From the NCBI GenBank assembly GCA_025936045.1, contig JAICUB010000022.1:48478-112477 (forward strand): a stretch of DNA of 64,000 bases, given 5' to 3'. A program made the position numbers and the translations under genes. The stretch is from Polyangiaceae bacterium (lineage in GTDB: Bacteria > Myxococcota_A > Polyangia > Polyangiales > Polyangiaceae). Shown one piece after another: positions 41,131 through 50,274 of the stretch; positions within the stretch are counted from its first letter, which is position 1; the number at the start of each line of letters is the position of its first letter. The notes beneath the pieces are model-generated. The model searched no databases and was not told the origin of the DNA. It saw only the letters and a program-made list of their open reading frames with translations.

Positions 41131-43395
41131 ATGACGGTTTGGCGTTTTGGGATTCGTTCTGGTTGGCTGCTCGGCTCCGCGGTGGCGGTGCTGAGTTGCG
41201 GCACAAAGGACACGTCGGACGGCGCCTCGGGCGGCAACGCGGCGTCCACGGGCGGGAGCGGCGCGACGCCGGGCTCGGGTGGCTCCCCCGGGGCGGGCCT
41301 CGACGGCTCGGGCGGTTCCTCGCAGGTCGGCGGAACGGGTCCGAGCGCGGGCGGCGCGTCGAGCACCTCGACGAGCGGAGGGACGGGCGTAAGTACCTCG
41401 ACGGCCGGCACGGGCGGAGCACCGGTGGGAGGAGCCGGTCCGACAACCGGAGGCTCGGCTCCACAGGGCGGCAAAGGCCCGGGGACCGGCGGCGCGCCCG
41501 CGAATGGAGGCGCGACGACGGCGGGCAGCGGCGGAACGTCAACGCAGGGAGGCGCCGGGGGAACGCCGCAAACCGGTGGTGGCGGCTTCTATCACATGGA
41601 GCATCTGACTCGCGGGGTCGTCGCCGTGCCCGTCAGCGGCGGTGTGTACGTCGGCTGGCGCATGCTCGGCTTCGAGTACGACCGCGACAACCCGACGAGC
41701 GTCGCGTACGCGGTCTATCGCGACGGAAAGCGCCTCGCGAGCGTCACGGACAGCACGAACTACCTCGACGCGGACGGAACCTCGAGCTCGAAGTACACCG
41801 TGCGCGCCGTGCTCGACGGGGTCGAAGGCGCGGATTCCGAGCAGGTCTCCCCTTGGGCGCAAAGCTACCTGCGGGTTCCGCTCGCGGTCCCGCCCGGCGG
41901 CAGCACGCCGGCGTCATGCGATACGGCGAACGAGGCGTACACCTACAGCGCCAACGACGCGAGCGTGGGCGACGTCGACGGCGACGGCAGCTACGAAATC
42001 ATCCTCAAGTGGGACCCCTCGAATTCGCACGACAACTCGCAGTCGGGCTGCACCGGTGACGTCTACCTCGACGCACTCGAGCTCGACGGGACCCGGCTCT
42101 GGCGCATCGATCTCGGGCCGAACATCCGCGCCGGCGCGCACTACACGCAGTTCATCGTTTACGATTTCGACGGCGACGGCAAAGCCGAATTGGCCGTCAA
42201 GACGGCCCCCGGGACCAAGGACGGCACCGGCAAGTTCTTGAGCCTCGGCCCTGCCGCGAACGACGACGACAGCAAGGCGTACCGGCAATCGGACGGATAC
42301 GTGCTCTCGGGTCCCGAGTACCTCACGGTGTTCAGCGGGCTCACGGGCGCCGAGCTCGCGACCGTCGATTTCGATCAGGCTCGCGGCACCGTGAGCTCCT
42401 GGGGCGACAGCTACGGCAACCGCGTCGATCGCTTCCTCGCAACCGCCGCCTATCTCGACGACACGGGCGAGCCGAGCTTCGTGATGGCGCGCGGCTACTA
42501 CACGCGCACGACGCTCACGGCGTGGAATTTCCGCCAGGGCAAGCTCAGCCAACTCTGGAAGTTCGACAGCAACGTGACGGCCAGTGATGCGGCGAAGCAC
42601 CCCTACAGCGGTCAGGGGGCGCACTCGCTCTCCGTCGCCAACGTCGACGACGACCTCGGGCAGGAGCTCGTCTACGGGGCGATGGTGGTCGACAACGACG
42701 GCAAGGGGAAATGTTCGACCGGCTACGATCACGGCGACGCGCTGCACGTCGGAGACTTCGTGCCTTCGCACCCCGGACTCGAGTATTTCATGGTCAACGA
42801 GGACGGTAACCACCCGAGTTACCATTTGACCGATCCGAAAACGTGCGCGCCCATCGTCGATGGGCCCGTCGTCGCCGATCAGGACACGGGCCGCGGTGAT
42901 GCCGACGACATCCTGGCGAGCAATCCGGGCGCGGAAATGTGGGCTGCGGGCGCCAACAAGGACCTTTACTCGGCGACGACCGGGCTGAAAGTGGGCAACG
43001 CTCCGAGCTCCATCAACTTCTTGATTTGGTGGGACGCCGACGAGACGCGTGAGCTCGAAGACGGCACGACGATCGCGAAATACGGCGGGAGCTCACTCTT
43101 GAACTGCAGCCAATGTGCCTCCAACAACGGCACGAAGAGCACTCCCGCGCTCACGGCCGACCTCTTCGGCGACTGGCGCGAGGAAGTGATCTGGCGCGAA
43201 TCGGACAACTCCGCGCTACGCATCTACACGACGACGGACGTAACGAAGCGGCGCATCTACACGCTGATGCACGATCCCCAATATCGCGTGGCCATTTCTT
43301 GGCAAAACGTCGCGTACAACCAGCCGCCGCATCCGAGCTTCGCCATCGGCAACGGCATGGAAGACCCGCCCGTACCGAACATCCTGGTCAAGTGA
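41131..43395 (+). CDS. Rhamnogalacturonan lyase, polysaccharide lyase family 11 (lipoprotein)
   Basis: 754 residues. Lipobox VAVLSC|GTKD near residue 23, a 130-residue Gly-rich linker, then a PL11 domain: MEHLTRGVVAVPVSGGVYVGWRMLG with a fibronectin-like lead, and an eight-bladed propeller full of calcium-binding DxDxDG loops (VGDVDGDGSYEIILKWDP, VYDFDGDGKAELAVKTAPG) typical of YesW/YesX. The enzyme cleaves rhamnogalacturonan I backbone of pectin by beta-elimination, yielding unsaturated galacturonate ends suited to the isomerase/KduD route at 6457-8069. Repeat copy 3 and an attenuator-like hairpin lie upstream. Confidence 0.93.
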   Translation: MTVWRFGIRSGWLLGSAVAVLSCGTKDTSDGASGGNAASTGGSGATPGSGGSPGAGLDGSGGSSQVGGTGPSAGGASSTSTSGGTGVSTSTAGTGGAPVGGAGPTTGGSAPQGGKGPGTGGAPANGGATTAGSGGTSTQGGAGGTPQTGGGGFYHMEHLTRGVVAVPVSGGVYVGWRMLGFEYDRDNPTSVAYAVYRDGKRLASVTDSTNYLDADGTSSSKYTVRAVLDGVEGADSEQVSPWAQSYLRVPLAVPPGGSTPASCDTANEAYTYSANDASVGDVDGDGSYEIILKWDPSNSHDNSQSGCTGDVYLDALELDGTRLWRIDLGPNIRAGAHYTQFIVYDFDGDGKAELAVKTAPGTKDGTGKFLSLGPAANDDDSKAYRQSDGYVLSGPEYLTVFSGLTGAELATVDFDQARGTVSSWGDSYGNRVDRFLATAAYLDDTGEPSFVMARGYYTRTTLTAWNFRQGKLSQLWKFDSNVTASDAAKHPYSGQGAHSLSVANVDDDLGQELVYGAMVVDNDGKGKCSTGYDHGDALHVGDFVPSHPGLEYFMVNEDGNHPSYHLTDPKTCAPIVDGPVVADQDTGRGDADDILASNPGAEMWAAGANKDLYSATTGLKVGNAPSSINFLIWWDADETRELEDGTTIAKYGGSSLLNCSQCASNNGTKSTPALTADLFGDWREEVIWRESDNSALRIYTTTDVTKRRIYTLMHDPQYRVAISWQNVAYNQPPHPSFAIGNGMEDPPVPNILVK

Positions 43396-43404
43396 GCGCT
43401 GGCG

Positions 43405-44106
43405 TCACCGCCGCCGGCGGAGCAGCCAAACGAGACCTGCGAAAACGAGCCCCAGCAGCGTCACCACCGCATAACCGGTGAACCGCCACCCGCGAGGGGC
43501 CGCGACGGGCGCGTCCGCAGCGGTCCCGCGCGGCACGTGCACGGTGAGCGCGGGCGATGCGGCTCGCAGCAGCGCTTGACCGAGAAACTCGCGCTCGCTC
43601 GTGACCGTGAGCTCCGCGCCGTACATGGCGTCGGGCAAGCGCGCGAGGTGCACCGCCTCGAACGTGAGTGCCCCGGGCGCGGCCGCCGGATAGCGTAGGC
43701 GCGCGTCGAAGTCGCCTTCTTGCGTCAGGGTCACGTCGGCCGCGAGCGGCGCGAGTGCCCGACCGGCGCTTCGAATCACGTAGAGACCGCGCGCGCAGGC
43801 GTCGAGAGCGGCTCGGTGCTGCTCGAGGTCGGCGGCCGTCAGGCTCCGCACGCCGCCGACCGCGCTCGGGCACGCGAGCGTCGCCGTGCGGCTCGCGAGC
43901 GTCGCGTGCAGCACGAGCCCGTTCGGGAGCGCACGCGCCTCCGTCGTGATCTGAAACGGGTCGTGCGCGCGCGCGTCGGGCGCCAAAGCCGCGACAACGC
44001 CGGCCGCGGCAGCGGCGTGTGCGGCAAGCGCGCACCATTTAGCAGTAAAAAAGCGCGGCCTGCGCGCGGATCGGGCCGGCGAGGGTAGTCTCGTTCCGAG
44101 CGTCAC
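43405..44106 (-). CDS. Exported protein with C-terminal membrane anchor, unknown function
   Basis: 233 residues from GTG 44106. N-terminal export signal ([27 protein letters not shown]), a 160-residue beta-rich domain (HDPFQITTEARALPNGLVLHATL, GDFDARLRYPAAAPGALTFE) and a C-terminal transmembrane helix plus Arg tail (TGYAVVTLLGLVFAGLVWLLRRRR). The AHDPFQ start and anchored layout resemble proteins found next to HupE/UreJ-like metal or urease accessory genes, but no such gene is adjacent. Start codons of this gene and the divergent Cys-rich lipoprotein are only 19 nt apart. Confidence 0.7.
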   Translation of the reverse strand: MTLGTRLPSPARSARRPRFFTAKWCALAAHAAAAAGVVAALAPDARAHDPFQITTEARALPNGLVLHATLASRTATLACPSAVGGVRSLTAADLEQHRAALDACARGLYVIRSAGRALAPLAADVTLTQEGDFDARLRYPAAAPGALTFEAVHLARLPDAMYGAELTVTSEREFLGQALLRAASPALTVHVPRGTAADAPVAAPRGWRFTGYAVVTLLGLVFAGLVWLLRRRR

Positions 44107-44125
44107 GTAGAAGGGACGACACTAC

Positions 44126-46117
44126 ATGAGTCATCGAGCTGGTCGGGGATTTTGGCGGACAATCGGCGTGGCTCTGGCACCCGCGCTCGCGCTCTCCGCG
44201 CTCGCGTGTTCGAGCAGCAACACGCCGTCAGGGTCGAACGGCAACGGGGGTGAAGCCGGCGCCGACACGAGCCCCGCGAGCGGAGGCAGCGGAGGGACCA
44301 ACGGCAGAGGAGGCGCTTCGGGCGCCGCCGGGCGTCCCGCCATCCCGCCGGCGCCGCCCGTCGAGGGTTGCGCCGCGCTCGCGATGGAGTTCGACGGCAC
44401 GAGCTGCACGAGCGGCTGCGCGTCGGTAACCTGCGGCTGCGAGCCTTTTCCCGCGAGCTATGTCGGGTGCAACCAAGAGCTCGGCTGTTTGACGAGCGTC
44501 GATTGCGGCGTCGCCTGCGAGCGCGATCTCGGCGCGGTCGTGAATTGCATCAGCCGCTACGCCGCCTGTTCGAGCGACGCGGAGTGCGGGAGCGGGCGTT
44601 GCTTGCTGCCAGCGGGCAGCGCGAGCGGAGATTGCGTCACGGGCACGGACGGTTCGGCATGTCTCGAGGACGCCAATTGCGTGAGCGGCCGCTGCGTCGC
44701 GACGGCCTCGGATGGAACGCGCCACTGTTCGTCCGGCAAGCTCGACACCGTCTGCAACGACGGGAGCGAGTGCGGAAGCGGCCTCACGTGCGTCCTGCCG
44801 AGCTCGTCGTTCGTCGGCCGCTGCAGCGACGGCGCCGTCGGCTCGGCGTGCAGCAGCGCGCGCGATTGCAAGGCCGGCAGCTGCGAGGGGGTAAGCTCGA
44901 GCACGACTCTCGGCGCGTGCAGCGACGGCTCGAGCGGCTCCGCTTGCCACGGGAACGCCGACTGCCAGAGCGGGTTTTGCGGCAAGTCCTATGCTGGCGC
45001 GAGCGACGGTCAGTGCACCGACGGCGCGAGCGGCAGCGACTGCTCCGACGCCACGCAGTGCGCGAGCGGCCTCGCTTGCGCGATGACCGACTTCGGCGGC
45101 ATATGTAGCGCGGGAGCGATCGGCGATGCGTGTGCGGCCGATACCGACTGTGCGGCGGGCAGCTGCGCGCGTGACGCCCATTCCGGCTTTTGCACCGAGG
45201 GAAAGGTCGACCAGCCCTGTGTCCAGAACTCGGATTGCGCTGACCGACACTGCGTCGAGCACTTCTCTTCCAACGGACCGGGGCAGACGTGCACGTCAGG
45301 CGCCGTGGGGATGCCTTGCGATAGCCGCGACGACGAAGACTGCGCCGGCGCACGCTGCGCACAGGACGCCGCCGGAGCCGGCTGGACGTGCAGCGGCGGT
45401 GAAGTCGGCGATCGCTGCAGCAGCCCTGCGCATTGCGATACCGGGACCTGCGCGCTCGGCGGCAACGGTGGCTATTGCACCGACGGCGCGGCGAAGTCCT
45501 TTTGCGCGAGCGACGACCAATGCACGTCGCAGCATTGCGCGCTCGAAACCAACGAAGAAATCGGAGTATGCACCGATGGGGCCGACGGCTCGCTCTGTAG
45601 CGACGACACGCAGTGCAGCTCCGGTCACTGCGCCTTCTCGCGGGGCAGCGGCTCCGGCACCTGCACGACCGGCGAAGTCGGCGCGCAATGCACCGAAGAT
45701 GCCGACTGCAATTCCATGCGTTGCGCCATCGAAGACGGCGGCAGCGACAACGGGCGGTGCACCGATGGCGCGGTGAAATCGCTCTGCACCGTCGACGCCA
45801 ATTGCCAATCCATGCTGTGCGCGTTCGTCCCCGGCAACAGCTACGGCCGCTGCACCGACGGCATGCTGAAGAGCGAGTGCTACGACGCGCCCGATTGCGT
45901 CCAAGGTACGTGCGCTTACTCCGTCGGACTCGGACGCGGCGAATGCACCGACGGGGAGCTCGGCTCCTTCTGCGTGACCCCCGCGCAATGCTCGAGCAGC
46001 CATTGCTACACGGGCGGCAACAGCGCCGGCACCTGTTCGACCGGCGCGCCCGGACAACCATGCGCCCGCGCCGAAGATTGCGAATCGGGGTCGTGTGCGT
46101 CGTATCAATGTCAGTGA
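44126..46117 (+). CDS. Cys-rich repeat lipoprotein (16 repeats)
   Basis: 663 residues. Lipobox LSALAC|SSSN, a short Gly-rich linker, a 100-residue Cys-rich lead (CTSGCASVTCGCEPF), then 16 tandem repeats of 27-32 residues with consensus C-[ST]-x-G-x-x-G-x-x-C-x5-DC-x-S-x-x-C. Every repeat has four or five Cys, so the protein must be oxidised outside the cytoplasm. The pattern is like the Dickkopf N-terminal Cys-rich type often seen in myxobacterial surface proteins. Function is unknown; a stiff adhesive or receptor rod is plausible. Confidence 0.85.
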   Translation: MSHRAGRGFWRTIGVALAPALALSALACSSSNTPSGSNGNGGEAGADTSPASGGSGGTNGRGGASGAAGRPAIPPAPPVEGCAALAMEFDGTSCTSGCASVTCGCEPFPASYVGCNQELGCLTSVDCGVACERDLGAVVNCISRYAACSSDAECGSGRCLLPAGSASGDCVTGTDGSACLEDANCVSGRCVATASDGTRHCSSGKLDTVCNDGSECGSGLTCVLPSSSFVGRCSDGAVGSACSSARDCKAGSCEGVSSSTTLGACSDGSSGSACHGNADCQSGFCGKSYAGASDGQCTDGASGSDCSDATQCASGLACAMTDFGGICSAGAIGDACAADTDCAAGSCARDAHSGFCTEGKVDQPCVQNSDCADRHCVEHFSSNGPGQTCTSGAVGMPCDSRDDEDCAGARCAQDAAGAGWTCSGGEVGDRCSSPAHCDTGTCALGGNGGYCTDGAAKSFCASDDQCTSQHCALETNEEIGVCTDGADGSLCSDDTQCSSGHCAFSRGSGSGTCTTGEVGAQCTEDADCNSMRCAIEDGGSDNGRCTDGAVKSLCTVDANCQSMLCAFVPGNSYGRCTDGMLKSECYDAPDCVQGTCAYSVGLGRGECTDGELGSFCVTPAQCSSSHCYTGGNSAGTCSTGAPGQPCARAEDCESGSCASYQCQ

Positions 46118-46176
46118 CGGCAGAGCTTTCCCCTCTTGGCCGGCTCCGCTATGAGAGCGGCGCGCCGTAACGCAAA

Positions 46177-46719
46177 ATGCCACGCCTCAAGGATATCGTC
46201 GTCCAGCGTCCCGCCGTGCTCCTCGTCGGCATCAATCCGGGCCTGCGCTCCGGGGCGGTCGGGCACCACTTCGCGGGCAACGGCAATCCCTTCTGGCGGC
46301 TGCTGGAGAAATCCGGGCTCACGCCGCGCCTCCTACACTACGAGGAAGACGACGAGCTCGCCGACTTCGGTATCGCGCTCACCAACCTCTGCCCGCGTGT
46401 CACACGCACCGCCGCCGAGCTCGAGCCCGACGAAATCCAGCGCGGACGGCGCGCGCTCGCGAGAAAGATTGCGAAGCTCAGGCCGCGCGTCGTGGCGTTC
46501 GTGGGCGTGAGTCTCTATCAGCTGTACTTTCGGCTACCGAAAAGTGGTGGGCCCGGCCAAAAGCCGGAGACGATCGCGGGCGCGCGTGTCTTCGTCGTGC
46601 CGAACCCGAGCGGGCTCAACGCGAGCTTCCCGGGCTTCGAGCACAAGCTCGTGTGGTTCGCGGCACTCGGAAAGTTCGTGGCGCGTTCGCGCGGAGCCTC
46701 GGGGAGAGCTTCCACGTGA
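46177..46719 (+). CDS. mug: G/U mismatch-specific uracil-DNA glycosylase (Mug/TDG family)
   Basis: 180 residues. The catalytic motif GINPG is at residues 18-22 with the water-activating Asn, followed by GHHFAGNGNPFWRLLE, and the DNA-intercalating motif NPSGLNASF is near 145. It removes U or T from G:U/G:T mispairs as well as ethenocytosine. The 20-residue Arg/Ser C-terminal tail overlaps the next gene: the stop TGA shares bases with GTG 46716 of lysA. Confidence 0.92.
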   Translation: MPRLKDIVVQRPAVLLVGINPGLRSGAVGHHFAGNGNPFWRLLEKSGLTPRLLHYEEDDELADFGIALTNLCPRVTRTAAELEPDEIQRGRRALARKIAKLRPRVVAFVGVSLYQLYFRLPKSGGPGQKPETIAGARVFVVPNPSGLNASFPGFEHKLVWFAALGKFVARSRGASGRAST

Positions 46720-47981
46720 GCAGATCCGACGCGCTCGGGCCGACCCTGCTCGCTGCCGTGACTCGGGCCGCGCGCAGCGTGGGCACGCCTTTTTGGCTCT
46801 ATGAGGCTGAGCCGATGCGAGAGCGCGTCCGGCAATTGCGGGCGTTCGACGGCATTCGGTTTGCGCAGAAGGCAAACAGCAACGTCCACGTCCTACGGAT
46901 GCTCCGCGCTCTGAACGTGCTCGTGGACGCCGTCTCGCTCGGCGAAATCGAACGTGCGCTCCGTGCAGGGTACGAGCCGGGGACGGAGGCACATGAAGTC
47001 GTGTTCACCGCCGACCTCATCGAGGAGGCGGCTTTAGCCCGAGTCATCGAGTTGGGGATACCCGTGAACTGCGGCTCTCCCGACATGCTGGCTCAACTCG
47101 GCGCGGTCGCTCCAGGCCATCCGGTCTGGCTCAGGCTCAATCCGGGATTCGGTCACGGTCACAACCGCAAGACGAACACGGGCGGTCCGTCGAGCAAACA
47201 TGGCATCTGGCACGAGGGGCTCGAGGACGCCTTGCGGCTCGTCGATGCGCACCGCTTGAACTTGGTCGGCCTCCACATGCACATCGGCTCGGGCGCCGAC
47301 TACGAGCACCTGCGCCGCGTCAGCGACAGCATGTTGAGTGCCGTCCGGCGGCTCGATCGACCGATAGGCGCCATCTCGGCAGGCGGCGGGCTGTCGGTTC
47401 CGTATCGGGCGGGCGAGCCGGAAGTCGACATAGAGCAATACTATGCTGCATGGAACGAGACGAGGCTCGAAGTCGAGCGCACCCTCGGCAACGAGGTCCG
47501 GCTCGAGATAGAACCCGGGCGATACCTCACCGGCAATGCCGGCGTTCTCGCTGCCCGGATCCGCGCGGTCAAGAAGGTGGCCGAGAATCACTTCGTGTTG
47601 CTCGATGCCGGCTTTAGCGAGCTCGCTCGCCCGGTACTCTATGGCAGCCACCACGACATTTGCTTCCTGACCTCGGCAGGCGCTTCCGTGGCAGGACCCG
47701 TTTGCCCGATCGCCGTTGCCGGCCCGCTCTGTGAGGCGGGTGACGTATTCACCCAACACGACGGCGGTGTCGTCACGTTCCGGGAGCTTCCCCTGCCACA
47801 GGTCGGTGACTTGGCAGTCGTGCGGGATGTCGGCGCCTATGGCGCGACGATGTCCTCGAATTACAACAGCCGGCCTCTCGTGCCCGAGCTCATGCTGGAC
47901 GACGGTAGGCTCACCGTGATCCGCCAACGACAATCCATCGAGCAGCTTATCGAGCTCGAGGTAGAGGGGGAGCCGTTCTGA
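46716..47981 (+). CDS. lysA: Diaminopimelate decarboxylase
   Basis: Fold-III PLP decarboxylase of 421 residues. PLP-binding Lys is in FAQKANSN near residue 50; HMHIGSG, SAGGGL, EPGRYL, GPLCEAGDVF and GAYGATMSSNYNS are the canonical LysA motifs. It produces lysine from meso-diaminopimelate in the cytoplasm. GTG 46716 is chosen because GGGGAGAG lies 8 nt upstream and it overlaps the mug stop by GTGA; longer upstream frames are antisense to nothing but lie inside mug. Related enzymes act on other diamino acids, so LysA is the best but not certain assignment. Confidence 0.9.
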   Translation: MSRSDALGPTLLAAVTRAARSVGTPFWLYEAEPMRERVRQLRAFDGIRFAQKANSNVHVLRMLRALNVLVDAVSLGEIERALRAGYEPGTEAHEVVFTADLIEEAALARVIELGIPVNCGSPDMLAQLGAVAPGHPVWLRLNPGFGHGHNRKTNTGGPSSKHGIWHEGLEDALRLVDAHRLNLVGLHMHIGSGADYEHLRRVSDSMLSAVRRLDRPIGAISAGGGLSVPYRAGEPEVDIEQYYAAWNETRLEVERTLGNEVRLEIEPGRYLTGNAGVLAARIRAVKKVAENHFVLLDAGFSELARPVLYGSHHDICFLTSAGASVAGPVCPIAVAGPLCEAGDVFTQHDGGVVTFRELPLPQVGDLAVVRDVGAYGATMSSNYNSRPLVPELMLDDGRLTVIRQRQSIEQLIELEVEGEPF

Positions 47982-48034
47982 CCCACCCTGACGGCGCCGG
48001 CGGCGCACCGGGAACCTGGTAGGCTCGGGAGCGC

Positions 48035-48877
48035 ATGGACGAGCCGGAAAACACAGCGGTGCGCGTGGCGTTGTGGCGGGCCCTGCATCTCCAGGTCGAT
48101 CCACCGCCGCACGTCTTCGTCGACGCGGTCGGCTTGCAACTCGTCGCTCCGGAGGACGGCTGGCAGAACCGTCCGGACATGAGCCCGTTCACGCGGCCGT
48201 TTCGCGCTTCGATCCTGGCGCGCGCTCGCTTCGTCGAAGAGCTCGTCGAAAAGGCAACCGCCGCCGGCGTCGCGCAGTACGTGATCCTCGGCGCCGGGCT
48301 CGACACGTTCGCGCAGCGGCGGGCCGAGCTTGCCTCGCGTCTCACGGTGTTCGAGATCGATCAACCGGGTCCTCAGGCGTGGAAACGCCGGCGGCTCGTG
48401 GAGCTCGGACTCGGCGTGCCGCCGTTTCTAAGGCTCGTGCCCGTCGATTTCGAGTCAGGTGAAGACTGGTGGCAGCGCCTCGCAGCTTCGGATTTCGAGC
48501 CCGCAAAGCCTGCCGTCGTGGCGTCCACGGGCGTGAGTATGTACCTGACCAAAGAGGCAATCTCGGCGATGCTGCGCGAGATCGCAGCGCTCGCTCCGGG
48601 CACGACACTCGCCATGACGTTCATGCTCCCGCTCGAGCTCGCCGACGCCGAGCTGCGTCCCGCGATCGAGCGAGCGGCGGCAGGCGCCCGAGCGAGCGGC
48701 ACTCCCTTCGTCAGCTTTTTCACGCCGGGGGAGATGTTGGCGTTGGCTCGCGACGCCGGTTTCAAAGAGCCGCGGCACGTCTCGGCAGCGACGCTAGCGG
48801 AGCTCTACTTCTCGGGCAGAACGGACGGCTTGCGGCCGCCCGACAACTCCGAGGAATTCCTCGTCGCGACCGTGTGA
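48035..48877 (+). CDS. SAM-dependent methyltransferase, leucine carboxyl methyltransferase (PPM1/TIGR00027) type
   Basis: 280 residues. Family motifs: VALWRALHLQVDPPPHVFVDA at the start, ILARARFVEELVEKA, the SAM-binding YVILGAGLDTFAQR, the acidic VFEIDQPGPQAWKRRRL, and the catalytic region STGVSMYLTKEAISAML. These O-methyltransferases are abundant in actinobacteria and myxobacteria and mostly act on unknown carboxylates in secondary metabolism. It lies 53 nt after lysA and 4 nt before the convergent LuxR-type regulator. Confidence 0.88.
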   Translation: MDEPENTAVRVALWRALHLQVDPPPHVFVDAVGLQLVAPEDGWQNRPDMSPFTRPFRASILARARFVEELVEKATAAGVAQYVILGAGLDTFAQRRAELASRLTVFEIDQPGPQAWKRRRLVELGLGVPPFLRLVPVDFESGEDWWQRLAASDFEPAKPAVVASTGVSMYLTKEAISAMLREIAALAPGTTLAMTFMLPLELADAELRPAIERAAAGARASGTPFVSFFTPGEMLALARDAGFKEPRHVSAATLAELYFSGRTDGLRPPDNSEEFLVATV

Positions 48878-48881
48878 CAAC

Positions 48882-49268
48882 CTATCGGCCGTCACCGGAT
48901 CCGCGAGCCAGGCGCTGCCGCCGGTATGAACGCGCGTGCCGGTCCCGCGCCGGCAGCTCCGGCGGCGTGGCTTCGAGCTTCGCGTAGATCACCGCGGCCT
49001 CGCCGGTCTTCACGACGCCTAGCTTCCTCGCGCTGCGGGCCAACAACACGCGTGCCGTCGAAAAGCCTATCTGGAGCTCGACGGCAATCTCTTTGCTGGA
49101 CAGGCCCTTCGCGCGAAGGGCGAGCGCCTGCCTCTCACGCTCGGAAAGAGCGTTCAAGCTCGGTCGTTCGCAAATCAAGCAGTAGCGTCGTCCCTCGAGC
49201 GCGAAGGTCGCGACGACGAAGAAACGTGGATCATTGTCCAACGACGAGTCCCGACCGCTGTCCCTCAT
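48882..49268 (-). CDS. Small LuxR/GerE-type HTH transcriptional regulator
   Basis: 128 residues from ATG 49268. The first 50 form a short sensor-like beta segment (DPRFFVVATFALEGRRYCLICERP), then a full GerE helix-turn-helix: LSERERQALALRAKGLSSKEIAVELQIGFSTARVLLARSARKLGV. The tail is Arg-rich. No receiver domain, so it is a stand-alone regulator. A 28-bp imperfect palindrome sits 14 nt upstream of its start codon, in the spacer shared with the secreted protein gene at 49570, and is the likely operator. Confidence 0.85.
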   Translation of the reverse strand: MRDSGRDSSLDNDPRFFVVATFALEGRRYCLICERPSLNALSERERQALALRAKGLSSKEIAVELQIGFSTARVLLARSARKLGVVKTGEAAVIYAKLEATPPELPARDRHARSYRRQRLARGSGDGR

Positions 49269-49282
49269 TTTCCGTCTTAGGC

Positions 49283-49310
49283 TGCGTGTACAACACTGTT
49301 GATGCACGCA
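49283..49310. promoter_or_regulatory. 28-bp imperfect palindrome, probable LuxR-type operator
   Basis: Nested arms TGCGTG ... CACGCA at the ends and CAACA-C-TGTTG at the centre, separated by 2 and 3 bases. It lies just upstream of the LuxR-type regulator (start 49268, minus strand) and about 260 nt upstream of the secreted lipoprotein at 49570. Palindromes of this size centred near a regulator start are typical of self-control. Confidence 0.6.
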
Positions 49311-49569
49311 CCACTCTATTGATTGGCAGATCGGGACTCGACTCCATGGCGCGACTTGCGCCGACGACGGCGCTTCAAGTGCCAGCGACTGGCTCAACAT
49401 GCGCCAAGAGCGATATTAGCCGTGACGCTTCCACCGCAACGCCGACGAGACCGACGACGAAATCAGCATGCGTTCACGCTCGGGCACTCTAAAGCGTTGA
49501 CCGGGCATGCATTTCGCACCGACCGCGCGCCGGTCCGAGCACGGCGCTCGGGCCAGAAAAGGAAGCGCA

Positions 49570-50214
49570 ATGAACAAGCTCAAATTTGCCACGGCTCTCA
49601 CGATCGCAACCACGTTGACGTTCGCCCTAGCCGGCTGCGGAAGCGAGCCGGGGGCCGCGGGTGAGCCTACGCAACCCGCCGTGGGGCAGGACGCGCTCGT
49701 GAGCGTCTATTGGACGAGCGTCACGAAGGATCAGACAGTCATGAACCACACCTCGGTCACGCGCGCGGAGGTGGACGCCATGCTCGCTGCGCGCGCGGAG
49801 GGGAAGATAGCGCAGGCCGCGCCCGGCGCGACGGCAGGTTCGCTCGGCGTGTCTCGCCAGGCGCTCACCACGGGCTCGACCGATTGGGCGAGTGCCTGCT
49901 CGAGCTACGAGTGGTTCTTGCTCACGAGCGCCTCTGACGCCGGGGGCGACATCTTCTGTGCGCACTACGATGATCCGTTCACGACCACCGGCATCTCCAT
50001 GCCGTTCGTTCCGGCGTGGTACGACCCGAGCACGGCCGCCTATTTCTCGCTTTGCACCAGCGCGAGCGAGTGCTTCTTCGGGGATAGCGACTGCCCCTTC
50101 ACGACGAACTGGCTCACGGTAGCCCCCGGCTACGACGCGAACGTCGGCGTCAACATCAGCCCTCCTTCCAACGTCGTCTACATCAACGGGCAGGTATTTC
50201 AGCGTATCTGCTGA
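49570..50214 (+). CDS. Small secreted lipoprotein, Cys/aromatic-rich
   Basis: 214 residues from ATG 49570 with AAAGGAAG 4-5 nt upstream. Signal peptide MNKLKFATALTIATTLTFALAGC|GSE with lipobox. Residues 40-100 form a charged helical region with an EVDAMLAARAEGKIAQ segment; the rest is rich in Cys, Trp, Tyr and Phe (ACSSYEWFLLTSASDAGGD, LCTSASECFFGDSDCPF), ending in RIC. No family recognised. It ends opposite the similar-sized secreted protein gene at 50275, with a strong hairpin between them. The LuxR palindrome lies upstream. Confidence 0.75.
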   Translation: MNKLKFATALTIATTLTFALAGCGSEPGAAGEPTQPAVGQDALVSVYWTSVTKDQTVMNHTSVTRAEVDAMLAARAEGKIAQAAPGATAGSLGVSRQALTTGSTDWASACSSYEWFLLTSASDAGGDIFCAHYDDPFTTTGISMPFVPAWYDPSTAAYFSLCTSASECFFGDSDCPFTTNWLTVAPGYDANVGVNISPPSNVVYINGQVFQRIC

Positions 50215-50230
50215 GTGCCTGGCAACGGGC

Positions 50231-50262
50231 CTCGGGGACGTCGCCCGAGCGGCGTCCCCGAG
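50231..50262. terminator. Bidirectional terminator-like hairpin
   Basis: Perfect 10-bp inverted repeat CTCGGGGACG/CGTCCCCGAG with a 12-nt loop, placed in the 60-nt gap between two convergent secreted-protein genes. It has no T-run on either side, so termination would rely on Rho or on stem strength. Confidence 0.6.
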
Positions 50263-50274
50263 CACGTTGGCCAG

